Shown here one piece after another: positions 34,100-44,369 of a DNA stretch of 64,000 nt (its first letter is position 1; each line of letters starts with the position of its first letter). The notes beneath the pieces are model-generated. The model saw nothing but the letters and a program-made list of their open reading frames with translations. It was not told the DNA's origin and did no database searches. The stretch spans positions 1,178,001 to 1,242,000 of the forward strand of contig NZ_JAMTCJ010000001.1 in assembly GCF_024171815.1 (NCBI RefSeq), written 5' to 3'. This DNA comes from Williamsia maris. GTDB taxonomy: Bacteria; Actinomycetota; Actinomycetes; Mycobacteriales; Mycobacteriaceae. A program made the translations under genes and the position numbers.

Positions 34100-34911
34100 C
34101 TGCGTCCTCGCTCTGAGCTGGTCAACTCGTCCCACAGCGCGGGCAGATCGGCGACGGAGTCGATGACGTGGTCGGGTACCGGCCCGAACTCGTCGCTCTG
34201 CACCGTCGCCAGGGCGCCGGCCCGGAACTTGCCGGTCCGCACCAGGACACCGATCAGGGCCGCGGCCTGCGCCCCGAGGACGTCGTTGTGGAGGTCGTCA
34301 CCGACCATGACCACCGACGTCGGTTCGAGTCCCATCGCCTCCACCGCCGCCCGGAACCCCACCGGCGACGGTTTACCGATCGCCCGGATCTTCTGTCCCG
34401 CAGCTTTTTCCAGGCCCTCGAGGTAGACGCCGGTGTCGATCTTCATGCCGTGATCGGTGGACCATGTCATCGATCGGTGCATCGCGACGACCGGGACCCC
34501 GGAGATCATCAACTCCAACACCCGCGAGATGGCGTCGTGGGTGAACTCCGGTCCGGCGCCGCCGAGGACGACGACCTCGGGGTCGTCGTCGGCCGCGCAC
34601 AGCGACACCCCGTCCATGTCGTCGGCGACGGGTCCGTCGTTGAGCACCCACGTCCGCCTGCCCGGGTACTCCGCCTCGAGGTACTCCGCGGTCAGCTTCG
34701 CCGCACTGAGGATCTCCTCGGCGGCGACGTCGAAACCGCAGTCGGTCAGTGCGGCGGCGATCTGCGCGCGCGACTTCGACGTCGTGTTGGTCAGGAACAG
34801 TCGCGGGATCCCGCGTTCGGTCAGGGCCGCGAGCGCCTCGACGGCACCGGGCAGCGGCTGCCACGAGGTGACCAACACCCCGTCGATGTCCAGCAGCAAT
34901 CCCTCGGCCAT
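34096..34911 (-). CDS. HAD-IIA family phosphatase (NagD/LHPP-like)
   Basis: A 271-residue phosphohydrolase. Motif I is [11 protein letters not shown] with the nucleophile D8 and acid D10; motif II is [14 protein letters not shown] near 39-52. A large C2 cap lies in the middle, Lys is in IGKPSP near 180, and motif IV is [20 protein letters not shown] near 199-218. The cap and spacing fit the HAD-IIA group (NagD, pyridoxal phosphatase, LHPP). Natural substrates are small phosphomonoesters. It is the first gene of a pair with the membrane protein. Confidence 0.9.
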   Translation of the reverse strand: MAEGLLLDIDGVLVTSWQPLPGAVEALAALTERGIPRLFLTNTTSKSRAQIAAALTDCGFDVAAEEILSAAKLTAEYLEAEYPGRRTWVLNDGPVADDMDGVSLCAADDDPEVVVLGGAGPEFTHDAISRVLELMISGVPVVAMHRSMTWSTDHGMKIDTGVYLEGLEKAAGQKIRAIGKPSPVGFRAAVEAMGLEPTSVVMVGDDLHNDVLGAQAAALIGVLVRTGKFRAGALATVQSDEFGPVPDHVIDSVADLPALWDELTSSERGRR

Positions 34912-34993
34912 AGGGAAAATCTAGTCGCCACGAGATGACCACGCAGTACGCGGCCACCGGGTCACACCGCCGCGGGATGGCATGCTGAGATTC

Positions 34994-36337
34994 ATGTCCA
35001 CGCTCACCGATCTCACCGAGGGCGTCGACCGCCTGATGCCCCGCGCCCAGGCGGATCTGACCACCCTGGTCGCCTTCCCATCCGTACACATCGCACCCGA
35101 CCAGCGCGCGGCGTGCGCCGACGCCGCGTCCTGGGTGGCCGACGCGTTCGCCGAGGTCGGGGTGCCGTGCGAATCCATCACCACGTCCGACGGCAGCATC
35201 GCCGTCGTCGGACACCGACCCGGTCCCGCCGGCTCGCCGACGGTGCTGCTCTACAGCCATCACGACGTCCAGCCCGCCGGCGACACCGCGCTGTGGCATT
35301 CGGACGCCTTCACCCTCACCGAGCGCGACGGCCGCTGGTACGGACGCGGGACCGCCGACTGCAAGGGCAACGTCATCGCCCACCTCACCGCACTGCGTGC
35401 GATCGGCGACGACCTCGCCTGCGGGATCCGCGTCGTCATCGAGGGATCCGAGGAGGCAGGCGGCGAAGGGCTCGACCATCTCGCCCGTGAGCGTCCCGAA
35501 CTCTTCGACGCCGACATGATCCTGATCGGCGACACCGGCAACGTCGCGGTGGGCACCCCGACCCTGACCACCAGCCTGCGCGGTGTGGTCAACGTGAAGG
35601 TGACCGTCTCGACCCTGGGCTCCGACGTGCACTCCGGTCAGTTCGGCGGCGCGGCGCCGGACGCACTCGCCGCCCTCGTCGCGGGACTCGCGAGCCTGCG
35701 CGACGCCGAGGGCAACACCACCATCGACGGCCTCGACGCCGGACAGACGTGGACGGGAGCACCGTACGACCCCGATGTGTTCCGCACGGACGCAACCATT
35801 CTCGACGGTGTCGACATCATCGGTTCGGGCGCTCCCGCCGACATGGTGTGGGCCCGACCGGCGATCACCGTCATCGGTCTCGACGCCCCACGGACCTCCG
35901 AGGCCGCGGCGGCGATCGTCCCCACCGCCGCAGCAATGCTCAACCTCCGTGTCCCGCCGGGGATGGACCCGGCGATCGCGCTGGACGCGCTGATCCGCCA
36001 CCTGCAGGCGCACATCCCATGGCACGCACAGGTTGTCGTCGAACCCGAGGCCACCGGCGCCCCGTTCGCCGCCGACACCTCCGGCCCCGGTTACCGCGCC
36101 CTGAGCGAGGCGATGGAACAGGCCTACGGCGCGCCGGTCGCCCACTCCGGGCAGGGCGGATCCATCCCGCTGTGCACAGTGCTCTCCGAGATCTGCCCCC
36201 GCGCGGAGATCGCACTGCTCGGGGTCGAGGAGCCGCGGTGTCGGATCCACGCCCCGAACGAGAGCGTCGACCCGACCGAGATCGCCCGGACCGCACTGTC
36301 GGAGGCGTTGTTCCTGCGGTCGTTCGGCACCCGGTGA
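34994..36337 (+). CDS. M20 family dipeptidase/peptidase
   Basis: A 447-residue metallopeptidase of the DapE/PepV/CPG2 type. Metal ligands are visible in LLYSHHDVQPAG near residue 83, GRGTADCKGN near 117 and EGSEEAGGEG near 153. The dimerisation domain follows near 190-310, and the C-terminal catalytic part contains GGSIPL and the final ligand region IHAPNES near 425. Likely cleaves small peptides or N-acyl amino acids in the cytoplasm. ATG at 34994 is preferred over one four codons upstream. The end overlaps moeA in GTGA, so the two genes are coupled although unrelated in function. Confidence 0.9.
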   Translation: MSTLTDLTEGVDRLMPRAQADLTTLVAFPSVHIAPDQRAACADAASWVADAFAEVGVPCESITTSDGSIAVVGHRPGPAGSPTVLLYSHHDVQPAGDTALWHSDAFTLTERDGRWYGRGTADCKGNVIAHLTALRAIGDDLACGIRVVIEGSEEAGGEGLDHLARERPELFDADMILIGDTGNVAVGTPTLTTSLRGVVNVKVTVSTLGSDVHSGQFGGAAPDALAALVAGLASLRDAEGNTTIDGLDAGQTWTGAPYDPDVFRTDATILDGVDIIGSGAPADMVWARPAITVIGLDAPRTSEAAAAIVPTAAAMLNLRVPPGMDPAIALDALIRHLQAHIPWHAQVVVEPEATGAPFAADTSGPGYRALSEAMEQAYGAPVAHSGQGGSIPLCTVLSEICPRAEIALLGVEEPRCRIHAPNESVDPTEIARTALSEALFLRSFGTR

Positions 36338-37578
36338 CCGCCCCGCTCCGCTCGGTCACCGACCACCAGGCCCACGTCGCCGCGCTGTTCGGACCGGCCC
36401 GGACGGTGCGGGTGCCGATCGCCGACGCGCTCGGTCGCGCACTGGCCGTCGACGTCGCCGCGGCGGTCAGCCTGCCCGGCTTCGACAACTCCGCGATGGA
36501 CGGATACGCGGTGCGCGCCACCGACATCACCGACGCGTCCGAGGAGGAGCCCATACGCCTGCCGGTGGCCGAGGACATCCCGGCCGGGCGGACCGATTCA
36601 CTCACCCTCGCCGAGGGCACCGTCCACCGGATCATGACCGGCGCCCCGATGCCCGCGGGTGCCGACGCGGTGGTTCAGGTCGAACTCACCGATGGCGGGG
36701 ACCAGACCGTCGCGATCCACGGCACGGTCGCCGTCGGCACGGCCGTACGGCGCGCCGGTTCCGACATCGAGGCGGGTGATCCGGCTCTACTGACCGGGAC
36801 CGTGATCGGTTCCTCGCAGATCGGTCTGCTCGCCGCACTCGGTGTCGCCGAGGTGGAGGTGACGGCCCCGCTGCACGTCGTGGTGCTCTCCACCGGGTCG
36901 GAACTCATCGCGCCCGGCAACCCGCTGGAGCACGGTCAGATCTACGAGAGCAACGGCGCGATGCTGTGTGCCGCCGTCCGATCAGCCGGTGGCGAGGCGA
37001 CGCTGGTGCACTTCGTCCCCGACGACGTCGGACAGTTCCGGTCGCGCCTCGACGAGATGATCGACGGGCCCACCGCCGTCGACCTGATCCTCACCTCGGG
37101 CGGTGTCAGCGCAGGCGCCTACGAGGTGGTCAAGGACGCGCTGACCGGGCAGGGCGTGGACTTCCTCAAGGTGGCGATGCAGCCGGGCATGCCCCAGGGC
37201 AGCGGTCGGTACACCAGCGCGACCGGTACGACCGTGCCCATCGTGACGCTGCCGGGCAACCCCGTGAGCGCGCAGGTGTCGTTCGAGATCTTCGTCCGAC
37301 CGCCCCTGCGCAGCGCGATGGGTCTGCTCGCGCACCGCCGACGGATCCAGGCGTCCCTGGCCGACGATCTTCGTTCGCCGCGCGGCAAGCGACAGTTCCG
37401 ACGCGGGGTGTTCACCCACGCCGGCGGGGCCGACGGGATCGGCTCGGTCGTCCCCATCGGCCCGCCCAGTTCGCACCACCTGCGGTTTCTCGCGTCGGCC
37501 AACGCGCTCATCGACATCGCCGCCGACGCCGACGACGTCCCGGCCGGGACGACCGTCGAGGTGATCCTGCTCGATTGA
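36334..37578 (+). CDS. moeA: Molybdopterin molybdotransferase
   Basis: A 414-residue MoeA: FDNSAMDGYAVRATD near residues 50-64, RIMTGAPMPAGADAVVQVE near 98-116, the MoaB/Mog fold with VVVLSTGSELIAPG near 180-193, SGGVSAGAYEVVKDAL near 252-267 and the C-terminal LPGNPVSAQV near 306-315. It inserts molybdate into adenylylated molybdopterin. The GTG start overlaps the upstream peptidase stop. The order moeA-psd-pssA is that of M. tuberculosis Rv0438c-Rv0437c-Rv0436c. No other molybdenum cofactor genes are in the window. Confidence 0.95.
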   Translation: MTAPLRSVTDHQAHVAALFGPARTVRVPIADALGRALAVDVAAAVSLPGFDNSAMDGYAVRATDITDASEEEPIRLPVAEDIPAGRTDSLTLAEGTVHRIMTGAPMPAGADAVVQVELTDGGDQTVAIHGTVAVGTAVRRAGSDIEAGDPALLTGTVIGSSQIGLLAALGVAEVEVTAPLHVVVLSTGSELIAPGNPLEHGQIYESNGAMLCAAVRSAGGEATLVHFVPDDVGQFRSRLDEMIDGPTAVDLILTSGGVSAGAYEVVKDALTGQGVDFLKVAMQPGMPQGSGRYTSATGTTVPIVTLPGNPVSAQVSFEIFVRPPLRSAMGLLAHRRRIQASLADDLRSPRGKRQFRRGVFTHAGGADGIGSVVPIGPPSSHHLRFLASANALIDIAADADDVPAGTTVEVILLD

Positions 37579-37697
37579 ATCGCTGACCTGCGATCACGAC
37601 GAGCGCAGATGGAGCGGGCGGGTCGGTCGACCCCTACCCTCTACCCTGAATGCGACAACGCGCATCGGCGTTGGACGACAGCGGGAGGCAGAACGAC

Positions 37698-38483
37698 GTG
37701 GCGAGACGCCCGAAGACGGGGATCGATCGCCCGGGGACTCCTGAGTCGCCCCAGGGCGGCGCGGTCACCGAGCACACCACCGGTGTCGCGCACGTCGCAG
37801 AGCTGATCCGACACACCGTCCCGACGATGCATCCCGCGGGGATCCCGTTTGTCGCCGGTCCCGCCGCGGTGGCCGTGCTCGCACGCAGGCACCGCTGGAT
37901 CCGCACCCCCGCGACCGCCCTGGCGCTCGCCGGGGCCACGTTCTTCCGGCACCCCACCCGGGTACCGCCCGTCACCGTCGGCGCCGTCGTCGCCCCCGCC
38001 GACGGCGAGATCACGATCGTCGACGAGACGGTCCCGCCGGTCGACCTGGGTCTCGGCGACCAGCCGTTGCCTCGGGTGTCGACGTTCCTCAGCGTGTTCG
38101 ACGTGCACGTCCAGCGTGCGCCTGTCGCCGGCCGGGTCGTCTCCGTCGTACACACCCCCGGCAAGTTCCTTTCGGCCGATCTGCCCGCTGCCAGCATCGA
38201 CAACGAGCGTGTCAGCATGCGCATCGCGACGTCGGCCGGAACCGGTGGCGCCACAGTCGATGTCGGTGTCGTGCAGATCGCGGGTCTGATCGCACGCAGG
38301 ATCGTCTGCGAACGAGAGGTCGGCGACGAGGTCGCGCTCGGTGAGACCTACGGGCTGATCCGCTTCGGTTCGCGCGTCGACGTGTACCTGCCGGCCGGGA
38401 CCGTGCCGCAGGTGCTCGTCGGACAACGCGCGGTGGGCGCGGAAACCGTTCTGGCCACGCTGGATTCGTCGGTGCCGACGTGA
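37698..38483 (+). CDS. psd: Phosphatidylserine decarboxylase proenzyme
   Basis: A 261-residue pyruvoyl enzyme that decarboxylates phosphatidylserine to phosphatidylethanolamine. The autocleavage site is [11 protein letters not shown] near residues 221-231, where the Ser after Gly becomes the pyruvoyl group. Other blocks are [10 protein letters not shown] near 84, [13 protein letters not shown] near 99-111 and [16 protein letters not shown] near 129-144. GTG at 37698 is chosen since GGGAGG lies nine bases upstream; ATG at 37650 would add a poorly conserved tail. It overlaps pssA in GTGA, so both steps of phosphatidylethanolamine synthesis are coupled. Confidence 0.95.
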   Translation: MARRPKTGIDRPGTPESPQGGAVTEHTTGVAHVAELIRHTVPTMHPAGIPFVAGPAAVAVLARRHRWIRTPATALALAGATFFRHPTRVPPVTVGAVVAPADGEITIVDETVPPVDLGLGDQPLPRVSTFLSVFDVHVQRAPVAGRVVSVVHTPGKFLSADLPAASIDNERVSMRIATSAGTGGATVDVGVVQIAGLIARRIVCEREVGDEVALGETYGLIRFGSRVDVYLPAGTVPQVLVGQRAVGAETVLATLDSSVPT

Positions 38484-39430
38484 TCGACTCGCCCCGTCCC
38501 CGGGTCCGCACCCCCTATCGCTCGCCCCGCGAATCCCGTCGCCGCCGACTCCGGGCGAGCGTCTCGCAGAACCGGTCCCGCGTTCCCGACCTCAGCGGTG
38601 GCCGACTCCTGCTGCCGTCGGCGCTCACGGTGCTCGCCATCTGCGCGGGGCTCTCGGCGGCGAAGTTCGCGCTGGACGACCGCATCGACCTCGCGGTCGG
38701 GATGATTGCGGCCGCCGCACTTCTCGACGGTGTCGACGGACGGATCGCACGACTCCTGGGGGCGACGACGCGCATCGGCGCCGAACTCGACTCGCTCGCC
38801 GACGCGATCAACTTCGGTGTCGCACCGGCACTCACGATCTACCTGGTGTTGCTGCGCGGGGAGGACAGCGGATGGGTGCTGGCGCTGATCTACACCTGCG
38901 CCATCGTGTTGCGCCTGGCGCGGTTCAACACCCTGCTCGACGACACCAGCGCACCGAAGTTCACCAAGGACTTCTTCGTCGGCGTCCCCGCACCCGCGGC
39001 CGCGTTGATCGCGTTGCTGCCCATCGCGGCCGAGCAGCAGTTCGGCTACGGCTGGTGGACCTCGGCGGCCGCGGTCGGCTCGTGGATGATGCTGACGGCC
39101 GCCCTCGCGGTGAGTCGCATCCCGACCGCCTCGCTCAAGTCGTTCGCGATCCCGCCCCGCGCCCTGGTGGGTCTGCTGATCCTCGTCGCCGTGGGCGCCG
39201 CGCTGCTGGTGACGTTCCCCTACATCCTGATGTTCGTCGCGATCCTCGGTTACCTGCTGCACATCCCGTTCGCGTGGCGGTCCCGTCGATGGGTGGAGAA
39301 GCGACCCGAGGAGTGGGACACCCCGCCGCGAGAGCGTCGCCTCGAGCGGCGGGCCCGTCGCCAGGTCACCCGCACGAGGCCGCGCAAGTCCGAGGCACGA
39401 CTCGGACTGCGCCGCCCCGAACGACGGTGA
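38480..39430 (+). CDS. pssA: CDP-diacylglycerol--serine O-phosphatidyltransferase
   Basis: A 316-residue integral membrane enzyme that makes phosphatidylserine, the substrate of Psd. The CDP-alcohol phosphotransferase motif [10 protein letters not shown]8-GAELDSLAD lies near residues 82-107. About eight transmembrane segments follow a basic N-terminus ([18 protein letters not shown]), and the C-terminal 60 residues are again very basic ([27 protein letters not shown]), probably contacting the membrane surface. The GTG start overlaps the psd stop. Confidence 0.95.
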   Translation: MIDSPRPRVRTPYRSPRESRRRRLRASVSQNRSRVPDLSGGRLLLPSALTVLAICAGLSAAKFALDDRIDLAVGMIAAAALLDGVDGRIARLLGATTRIGAELDSLADAINFGVAPALTIYLVLLRGEDSGWVLALIYTCAIVLRLARFNTLLDDTSAPKFTKDFFVGVPAPAAALIALLPIAAEQQFGYGWWTSAAAVGSWMMLTAALAVSRIPTASLKSFAIPPRALVGLLILVAVGAALLVTFPYILMFVAILGYLLHIPFAWRSRRWVEKRPEEWDTPPRERRLERRARRQVTRTRPRKSEARLGLRRPERR

Positions 39431-39434
39431 CGAC

Positions 39435-39977
39435 CTAGCTGGTCGTGGTGCCCGTACCGGTACCCGTGCCCGAACCCGTCGCCGCGCCGGTCCCGTCCTG
39501 GGTCTGACCGCCGAAACCGCCACCTCCTACGCCGTTCTGCGTACCGCCGAACTGGCCACCGCCGCTCTGCGTACCGCCGCCGAACGGACCGCCGGCCTGT
39601 CCCGAACCCGTCTGGCCCGAACCCATCTGGCCACCACCGGACTGACCGGGACCCATCTGCGAGAACCCGGACTGCGGGGTGGTCGACGACCCGGCATCAC
39701 CGGCCCAGTAACCGAGGCCGAAACCGGCGGCGATGAACGCGACCGCGATCCCGACTCCGCCCGCGATCAGGGCGTTCTTGAACTCGGTGCTGCGGGTGCT
39801 CATGGTCTGCGCGAACGTCGGACGCGGCTGGGCCACGATCCGATCGGTCGCATCCGGGTGGGCGAAACCGGTCGGGACGAACTCGTACTGCCGGGGCTCC
39901 GGCTGCTGGGGTTCACGCTGCTGGGGTTCATGCTGCTGGGGCCCCTGGGCGGCAGGGGAAACGGGTGTGGTCGTCAC
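39435..39977 (-). CDS. Single-pass membrane protein with Gly/Gln-rich extracellular tail
   Basis: A 180-residue protein in three parts. A Gln/Pro-rich cytoplasmic region (with QQHEPQQREPQQPEP) leads to a transmembrane helix near residues 70-92 (NALIAGGVGIAVAFIAAGFGLGYW), followed by an exported low-complexity tail rich in Gly, Gln, Ser and Thr. The tail carries short repeats (GQMGSGQ, GQTGSGQ, GGTQ) encoded by 15-bp tandem DNA repeats. GTG at 39977 is the likely start. Such tails often span or bind the cell wall. No family recognised; convergent with pssA, 4 bp apart. Confidence 0.7.
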   Translation of the reverse strand: MTTTPVSPAAQGPQQHEPQQREPQQPEPRQYEFVPTGFAHPDATDRIVAQPRPTFAQTMSTRSTEFKNALIAGGVGIAVAFIAAGFGLGYWAGDAGSSTTPQSGFSQMGPGQSGGGQMGSGQTGSGQAGGPFGGGTQSGGGQFGGTQNGVGGGGFGGQTQDGTGAATGSGTGTGTGTTTS

Positions 39978-40131
39978 AGATCTCTCGCTTGTCGTCAGGC
40001 GGTCCGGTCCTGCCGGGCACCGCGGTCGCGACACCGGCAGACCACCGGTGTCGACGTCCTTGATAACGACCGGATCTGTGGGCGAGCTGTCCGGTTTCTG
40101 TGACTACGCTCCGCACCGGCGAGCAGGTCGG

Positions 40132-40608
40132 TCAGGAAGCCGACACCTGGTAGAACACCGAGTTCGGCCCGCCCGCCGCGCCGGAGACGCTCCCGACCTC
40201 GACGGTGTAGGTCTTGCCCACCTTGGTGGCGGTCACGACCACGACCTGGTTGCCGCCGTCGGTGGTCCGCTGTACCTCCCGGAAACCCCCGTCGGTGAGG
40301 GTCTTCACAGCGCTGTCGAGCGCTGCGGTCGTGTCGGCCGGCCCCTGCACGGTGAGGTTCCAGCCCTCGTCGGCCGATCCACCCGCGGAGAGCACGGCGC
40401 CGCCGATGAGCGGGATCTGATCGGTCGGGAAGTCGTCGGGCAGAGCGACCCCGGACGGGCCGCTCGGCTCGGCGGGCGACGAGTCGTCGGAACCGCAGCC
40501 GGCGAGCACGAACAGGGCCAGCACGGCCAGCACCGCCGCCCACCACGACGCCCGCACCGGTCGCGCACCAGCCCGACCCGTCATCGCTGCTTCATTCCCA
40601 CCACGCAT
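40132..40608 (-). CDS. Putative lipoprotein, unknown function
   Basis: A 158-residue exported protein with a classical lipobox: a hydrophobic signal segment ending FVLAGC near residue 38, then a Ser/Pro linker and a domain of about 110 residues with two repeated beta-alpha units (PLIGGAVLSAGGSADEGWNLTVQG; VVVVTATKVGKTYTVEVGSV). The ATG at 40608 has AGGGG seven bases upstream; an ATG at 40584 is the alternative. It is divergent from the Mrp antiporter operon across 210 bp. No family is recognised. Confidence 0.75.
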   Translation of the reverse strand: MRGGNEAAMTGRAGARPVRASWWAAVLAVLALFVLAGCGSDDSSPAEPSGPSGVALPDDFPTDQIPLIGGAVLSAGGSADEGWNLTVQGPADTTAALDSAVKTLTDGGFREVQRTTDGGNQVVVVTATKVGKTYTVEVGSVSGAAGGPNSVFYQVSAS

Positions 40609-40818
40609 CGCGCCACCCCTCGACCGAGAAACACATACTCCAACGACCACTCGGGTCGCACCGTATCGTGCCATCCGGTCGGATCGCGCGGCGAGCACCG
40701 TGACCACCCGATCGTCGTGCGAGCAGCGCCGACGGTAAGGTGAAGAGACGGTTATCGCAGTGAGCACCACTTTCCTGCGACGCCTGACACCCCGCCCATC
40801 GATACGACGGAGTGCCTG

Positions 40819-43749
40819 TTGATCGCCATCCTGGTCGCCTTGGCCCTCACGGCCATGGCTGCACCTGCGATCATCTCGTGGCTCGGCCGCCGAGGGTTCT
40901 ATCTGCTCGCCGTGGCCCCGGCGGCGTCGATGGTCGCCGTCATCGCCGAATGGCCCACCGAGGGCGCACCGCCCCGCACCGAGACCATCACGTGGGTTCC
41001 CGCGCTGCAGATGGACATCGTCCTGCGCATGGACACCCTCGCGGCGGTCATGTCGATCCTCGTGCTCGGCGTCGGCGCGCTGGTCCTCTGCTACTGCGCG
41101 GAGTACTTCGACGAGATCAAACGACGGGTCGCGGGCTTCGCCGCTCAGATGGTCGCGTTCACCTTCGCCATGTTCGGCCTGGTGACCAGCGACAACATGA
41201 TTGTTCTCTACATCTTCTGGGAGGCGACGACGGTCCTGTCGTTCCTGCTCGTCGGCTTCTACGCGCAGCGCGCGACGTCCCGCCGGGCCGCGACGCAGGC
41301 CCTGCTGGTGACCACCGCGGGCGGTCTGGCCATGCTGGCCGGCATCGTCATGCTCGGCGAACGCGCGGGCAGCTACCTGCTCTCCGACATCCTGGCCGAG
41401 CCGCCGTCGGGGATGTTGGTCAGCATCGCGGTCGTCCTCATCCTGATCGGCGCGATCAGCAAGTCCGCGATCGTCCCGTTCCACTTCTGGCTCCCCGGCG
41501 CGATGGCGGCCCCGACCCCGGTCAGCGCGTATCTGCACGCGGCCGCGATGGTCAAGGCCGGCATCTTCCTGGTCGCACGTCTGGCCCCGGGCTTCTCCGA
41601 CGACGTCGCCTGGCAGGTGACCGTCGTCGGACTCGGCCTGCTGACGATGGTGCTGGGCGGGTGGCGATCGCTGCGCGAGTTCGACCTCAAACTCATCCTG
41701 GCCTTCGGCACGGTGTCCCAGCTCGGCTTCCTGATGGTCCTCGTCGGACTCGGCGACACCAATGCCGCCTTGGCCGGGATGGCGATGCTGGTGGCGCACG
41801 CGTTCTTCAAAGCGTCTCTGTTCATGGTGGTCGGCATCATCGACCACTCCACCGGTACCCGCGACGTCCGCAAACTCGCCCGTCTGGGTGCCGCCGCCCC
41901 GGCGCTGGCCATCATCGCGGCGCTGTCGTCGTTCAGCATGGCCGGACTCCCCATCACGCTCGGCTTCGTCGGCAAGGAGGCCGCCCTCGGCGCCTACTCG
42001 CAGGGCGGCCCGCTGACGGACTGGCAGTCGATCACCGCCACCGCGATCATCGTGTTCGGTTCGATCCTGACGATGGCGTACACGATCCGCTTCATGGCAG
42101 GCGCGTTCGGTCGCAAGGTGCGTCGCGAGCCGAGCCAGGCCGTGGCCAAGATGCACCACCCGTCCGCGGCGTTCATGGCGCCCGCGGGGTTGCTCGCGGT
42201 GCTGGGTGTGGCCGCCGGATTCGCCAGCGGCCCGGTCGGTTCACTGTTCGAGCCGTACGCGAAGACGCTGCCCGACCACGGGCACGAGATCGAGCACCTC
42301 GCCCTGTGGCACGGGTTCAAGCTGCCGCTGCTGCTCACCGCGATCGTCATCGTCGGCGGTGTCACCGTGTTCCTGCTGCTGCGTCGCCGTCGTCGGCGCC
42401 TCGGGTTCACCTCGCCGCCGCTGGGCAACGCCGACCGCATCTACGACTACGTGCTGCGTGGCGCCGACACCGCCTCGCTGGCACTCACCCGGGTCACCCA
42501 GCGTGGTTCACTGCCACTGACCCAGGGCGTCATCATGGTCACCCTGATCATCGTGCCCACCGTCGCGCTGTTCCTCGGCGCACGGAACCGGTTGGACATC
42601 AACGGTTTCGACTCGGTCATCCAGGTGGTCATCGGCGGGATCATGATCGCCGCCGCCATCTCGGCGACCCTGCTGCGCAACCGTCTGGCCGCCGCCCTGG
42701 TCGTCGGTGTCACCGGCTACGGCTGCGGCATGCTGTTCGCCTTCTACGGCGCCCCCGACCTCGCGTTGACGCAGTTCCTCGTCGAGACGCTGACGCTGGT
42801 CATCTTCGTGCTCGTGCTCCGCAAGCTGCCCGCCGAGGCAGAGGCCCGCCACACCACCGGGTTCAAACCGCTGCGCGCCCTGATCGGCCTGGCCTTCGGT
42901 GCCCTGCTCGTCGTCGTCGGCCTGTTCGCCGCGGGCGCGCGCAGCACCATCCCGATGCACGTCGACATCCCCGAGGCGGCCTACAAGCTGGGCAACGGCG
43001 CCAACGCCGTGAACGTCCTGCTCGTCGACATCCGCGCGTGGGACACCCTCGGCGAGGTGTCGGTGCTGCTCGTGGCGGCCACAGGTGTCGCGTCGATGGT
43101 CTTCCGGCACCGCCGCTTCGGCTCCGCCCCGCGCGTGGCCGACGCCGCCCGCCTGCAGGGCGCGAACCCCGACATCGACGACGGCATCCCGTCGGCCCGC
43201 ACCACCTGGTTGCGCGGCAGCGACTTCCGCGATCCGCGGCACCGGTCGATGGTGCTCGAGGCGACGACCCGACTCATCTTCCCGACCATGGTCGTGGCGT
43301 CGATCTACTTCTTCTACGCCGGCCACAACGCCCCCGGCGGCGGGTTCGCCGGCGGCCTCACGATGGGCATGGCCCTGGTGCTGCGCTACCTCGCGGGTGG
43401 TCGGTACGAACTCGGCGAGGCGATCCCGATCGACGCCGGACGCATCCTGGGTCTCGGACTCGGGTTGTCGGTGTCGACCGCGATCGGATCCGTGCTCGCC
43501 GGTGCCCCGGCCCTGTCCTCGGCGACGCTGGAGGTCACACTGCCTGTGCTCGGCCACATCAAGCTCGTCACCGCGCTGTTCTTCGACCTCGGCGTCTACC
43601 TCATCGTCGTCGGACTCGTCCTCGACGTGCTGCGCAGCCTCGGCGCGCGCCTGGACATCGAGGAGACCGCGACGACCGCGGCCGGATCCCGCGCGGCCAA
43701 CGACGCCGCGTTCGCCAAGCCCGAGATCGACGGGACGGTGAGCCGATGA
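40819..43749 (+). CDS. mrpA: Na+/H+ antiporter subunit A with fused subunit B (MrpA-MrpB)
   Basis: A 976-residue membrane protein. Residues about 1-500 form the NuoL-like antiporter core, with the conserved block KSAIVPFHFWLPGAMAAPTPVSAYLHAAAMVKAG near 215-248. About 600-780 is the MrpA-specific C-terminal region (YGAPDLALTQFLVETLTLVIFVLVLRKLP near 640-668). About 814-960 is a complete MnhB domain (LIFPTMVVASIYFFYAGHNAPGGGF near 816-840). Mrp complexes exchange Na+ for H+ to control pH and salt. The start is TTG at 40819 with CGGAG six bases upstream. It heads a seven-domain, six-gene operon. Confidence 0.93.
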   Translation: MIAILVALALTAMAAPAIISWLGRRGFYLLAVAPAASMVAVIAEWPTEGAPPRTETITWVPALQMDIVLRMDTLAAVMSILVLGVGALVLCYCAEYFDEIKRRVAGFAAQMVAFTFAMFGLVTSDNMIVLYIFWEATTVLSFLLVGFYAQRATSRRAATQALLVTTAGGLAMLAGIVMLGERAGSYLLSDILAEPPSGMLVSIAVVLILIGAISKSAIVPFHFWLPGAMAAPTPVSAYLHAAAMVKAGIFLVARLAPGFSDDVAWQVTVVGLGLLTMVLGGWRSLREFDLKLILAFGTVSQLGFLMVLVGLGDTNAALAGMAMLVAHAFFKASLFMVVGIIDHSTGTRDVRKLARLGAAAPALAIIAALSSFSMAGLPITLGFVGKEAALGAYSQGGPLTDWQSITATAIIVFGSILTMAYTIRFMAGAFGRKVRREPSQAVAKMHHPSAAFMAPAGLLAVLGVAAGFASGPVGSLFEPYAKTLPDHGHEIEHLALWHGFKLPLLLTAIVIVGGVTVFLLLRRRRRRLGFTSPPLGNADRIYDYVLRGADTASLALTRVTQRGSLPLTQGVIMVTLIIVPTVALFLGARNRLDINGFDSVIQVVIGGIMIAAAISATLLRNRLAAALVVGVTGYGCGMLFAFYGAPDLALTQFLVETLTLVIFVLVLRKLPAEAEARHTTGFKPLRALIGLAFGALLVVVGLFAAGARSTIPMHVDIPEAAYKLGNGANAVNVLLVDIRAWDTLGEVSVLLVAATGVASMVFRHRRFGSAPRVADAARLQGANPDIDDGIPSARTTWLRGSDFRDPRHRSMVLEATTRLIFPTMVVASIYFFYAGHNAPGGGFAGGLTMGMALVLRYLAGGRYELGEAIPIDAGRILGLGLGLSVSTAIGSVLAGAPALSSATLEVTLPVLGHIKLVTALFFDLGVYLIVVGLVLDVLRSLGARLDIEETATTAAGSRAANDAAFAKPEIDGTVSR

Positions 43750-44369
43750 GCGTCAACCTCGGACTGCTGATCGTCGTCGGTCTCGTCGCGGCGTGCGGTG
43801 TCTATCTGCTGCTCGAACGCAGCCTCATCCGGATGTTGCTCGGACTGCTGTTGGTGGGCAACGCGATCAACCTGCTGATCATCACGATCACCGGCAGCAT
43901 GGGCAATCCGCCGATCTACGGCCGTGACTCCGACAGCCGGACCGGCGACTCCGACCCGCTCGCCCAGGGCATGGTGCTGACGGCGATCGTGATCACGATG
44001 GGCATCGCCGCGTTCGTGCTCGCCCTCGCGTACCGCTCGTTCGTCATCAACACCGACGACGACGTCGACGACGACCCCGAGGACATCAAGGTCAAGAGCC
44101 AGTCGCTGGCCAGTGCGCCCGACCGCGACCGCAGCGACGACCCCGTCACCGGTACCGACACCAAGATCGGCGACATGTTCGACGACGAGGGCAACCCGCT
44201 GTCGGAGGAGGAGATCCGCTCGCGCAAGCGGAACCGGATCGAGGCCGACCTCATGCCCGAGGGGGTCTCGGAGAACACGACCGACGATCTCATCGAGGAC
44301 GACCCCGACGACGACCCCGAGCCGACCGACGACAGCGCGAGCACCGGGAAGGGGGGCAGCGAGACATGA
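43746..44369 (+). CDS. mrpC: Na+/H+ antiporter subunit C (MrpC) with long acidic tail
   Basis: A 207-residue protein. The first 100 residues are a normal NuoK-like MrpC with three membrane helices (MLLGLLLVGNAINLLIITI near 29-47, DPLAQGMVLTAIVITMGIAAFVLALAYR near 72-99). The remaining 107 residues are soluble and very acidic (TDDDVDDDPED, DLIEDDPDDDPEPTDD) and are absent from typical MrpC proteins of about 113 residues. The start overlaps the mrpA stop in ATGA. The tail may bind cations or contact MrpE or MrpD. Confidence 0.9.
   Translation: MSVNLGLLIVVGLVAACGVYLLLERSLIRMLLGLLLVGNAINLLIITITGSMGNPPIYGRDSDSRTGDSDPLAQGMVLTAIVITMGIAAFVLALAYRSFVINTDDDVDDDPEDIKVKSQSLASAPDRDRSDDPVTGTDTKIGDMFDDEGNPLSEEEIRSRKRNRIEADLMPEGVSENTTDDLIEDDPDDDPEPTDDSASTGKGGSET

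Noticed and set aside
40132..42159. Long minus-strand open frame covering the start of mrpA
   Set aside because: Composition is Arg/Asp/Gly-rich without motifs over the mrpA part. Only the last 158 codons, with a lipobox, are a real gene.
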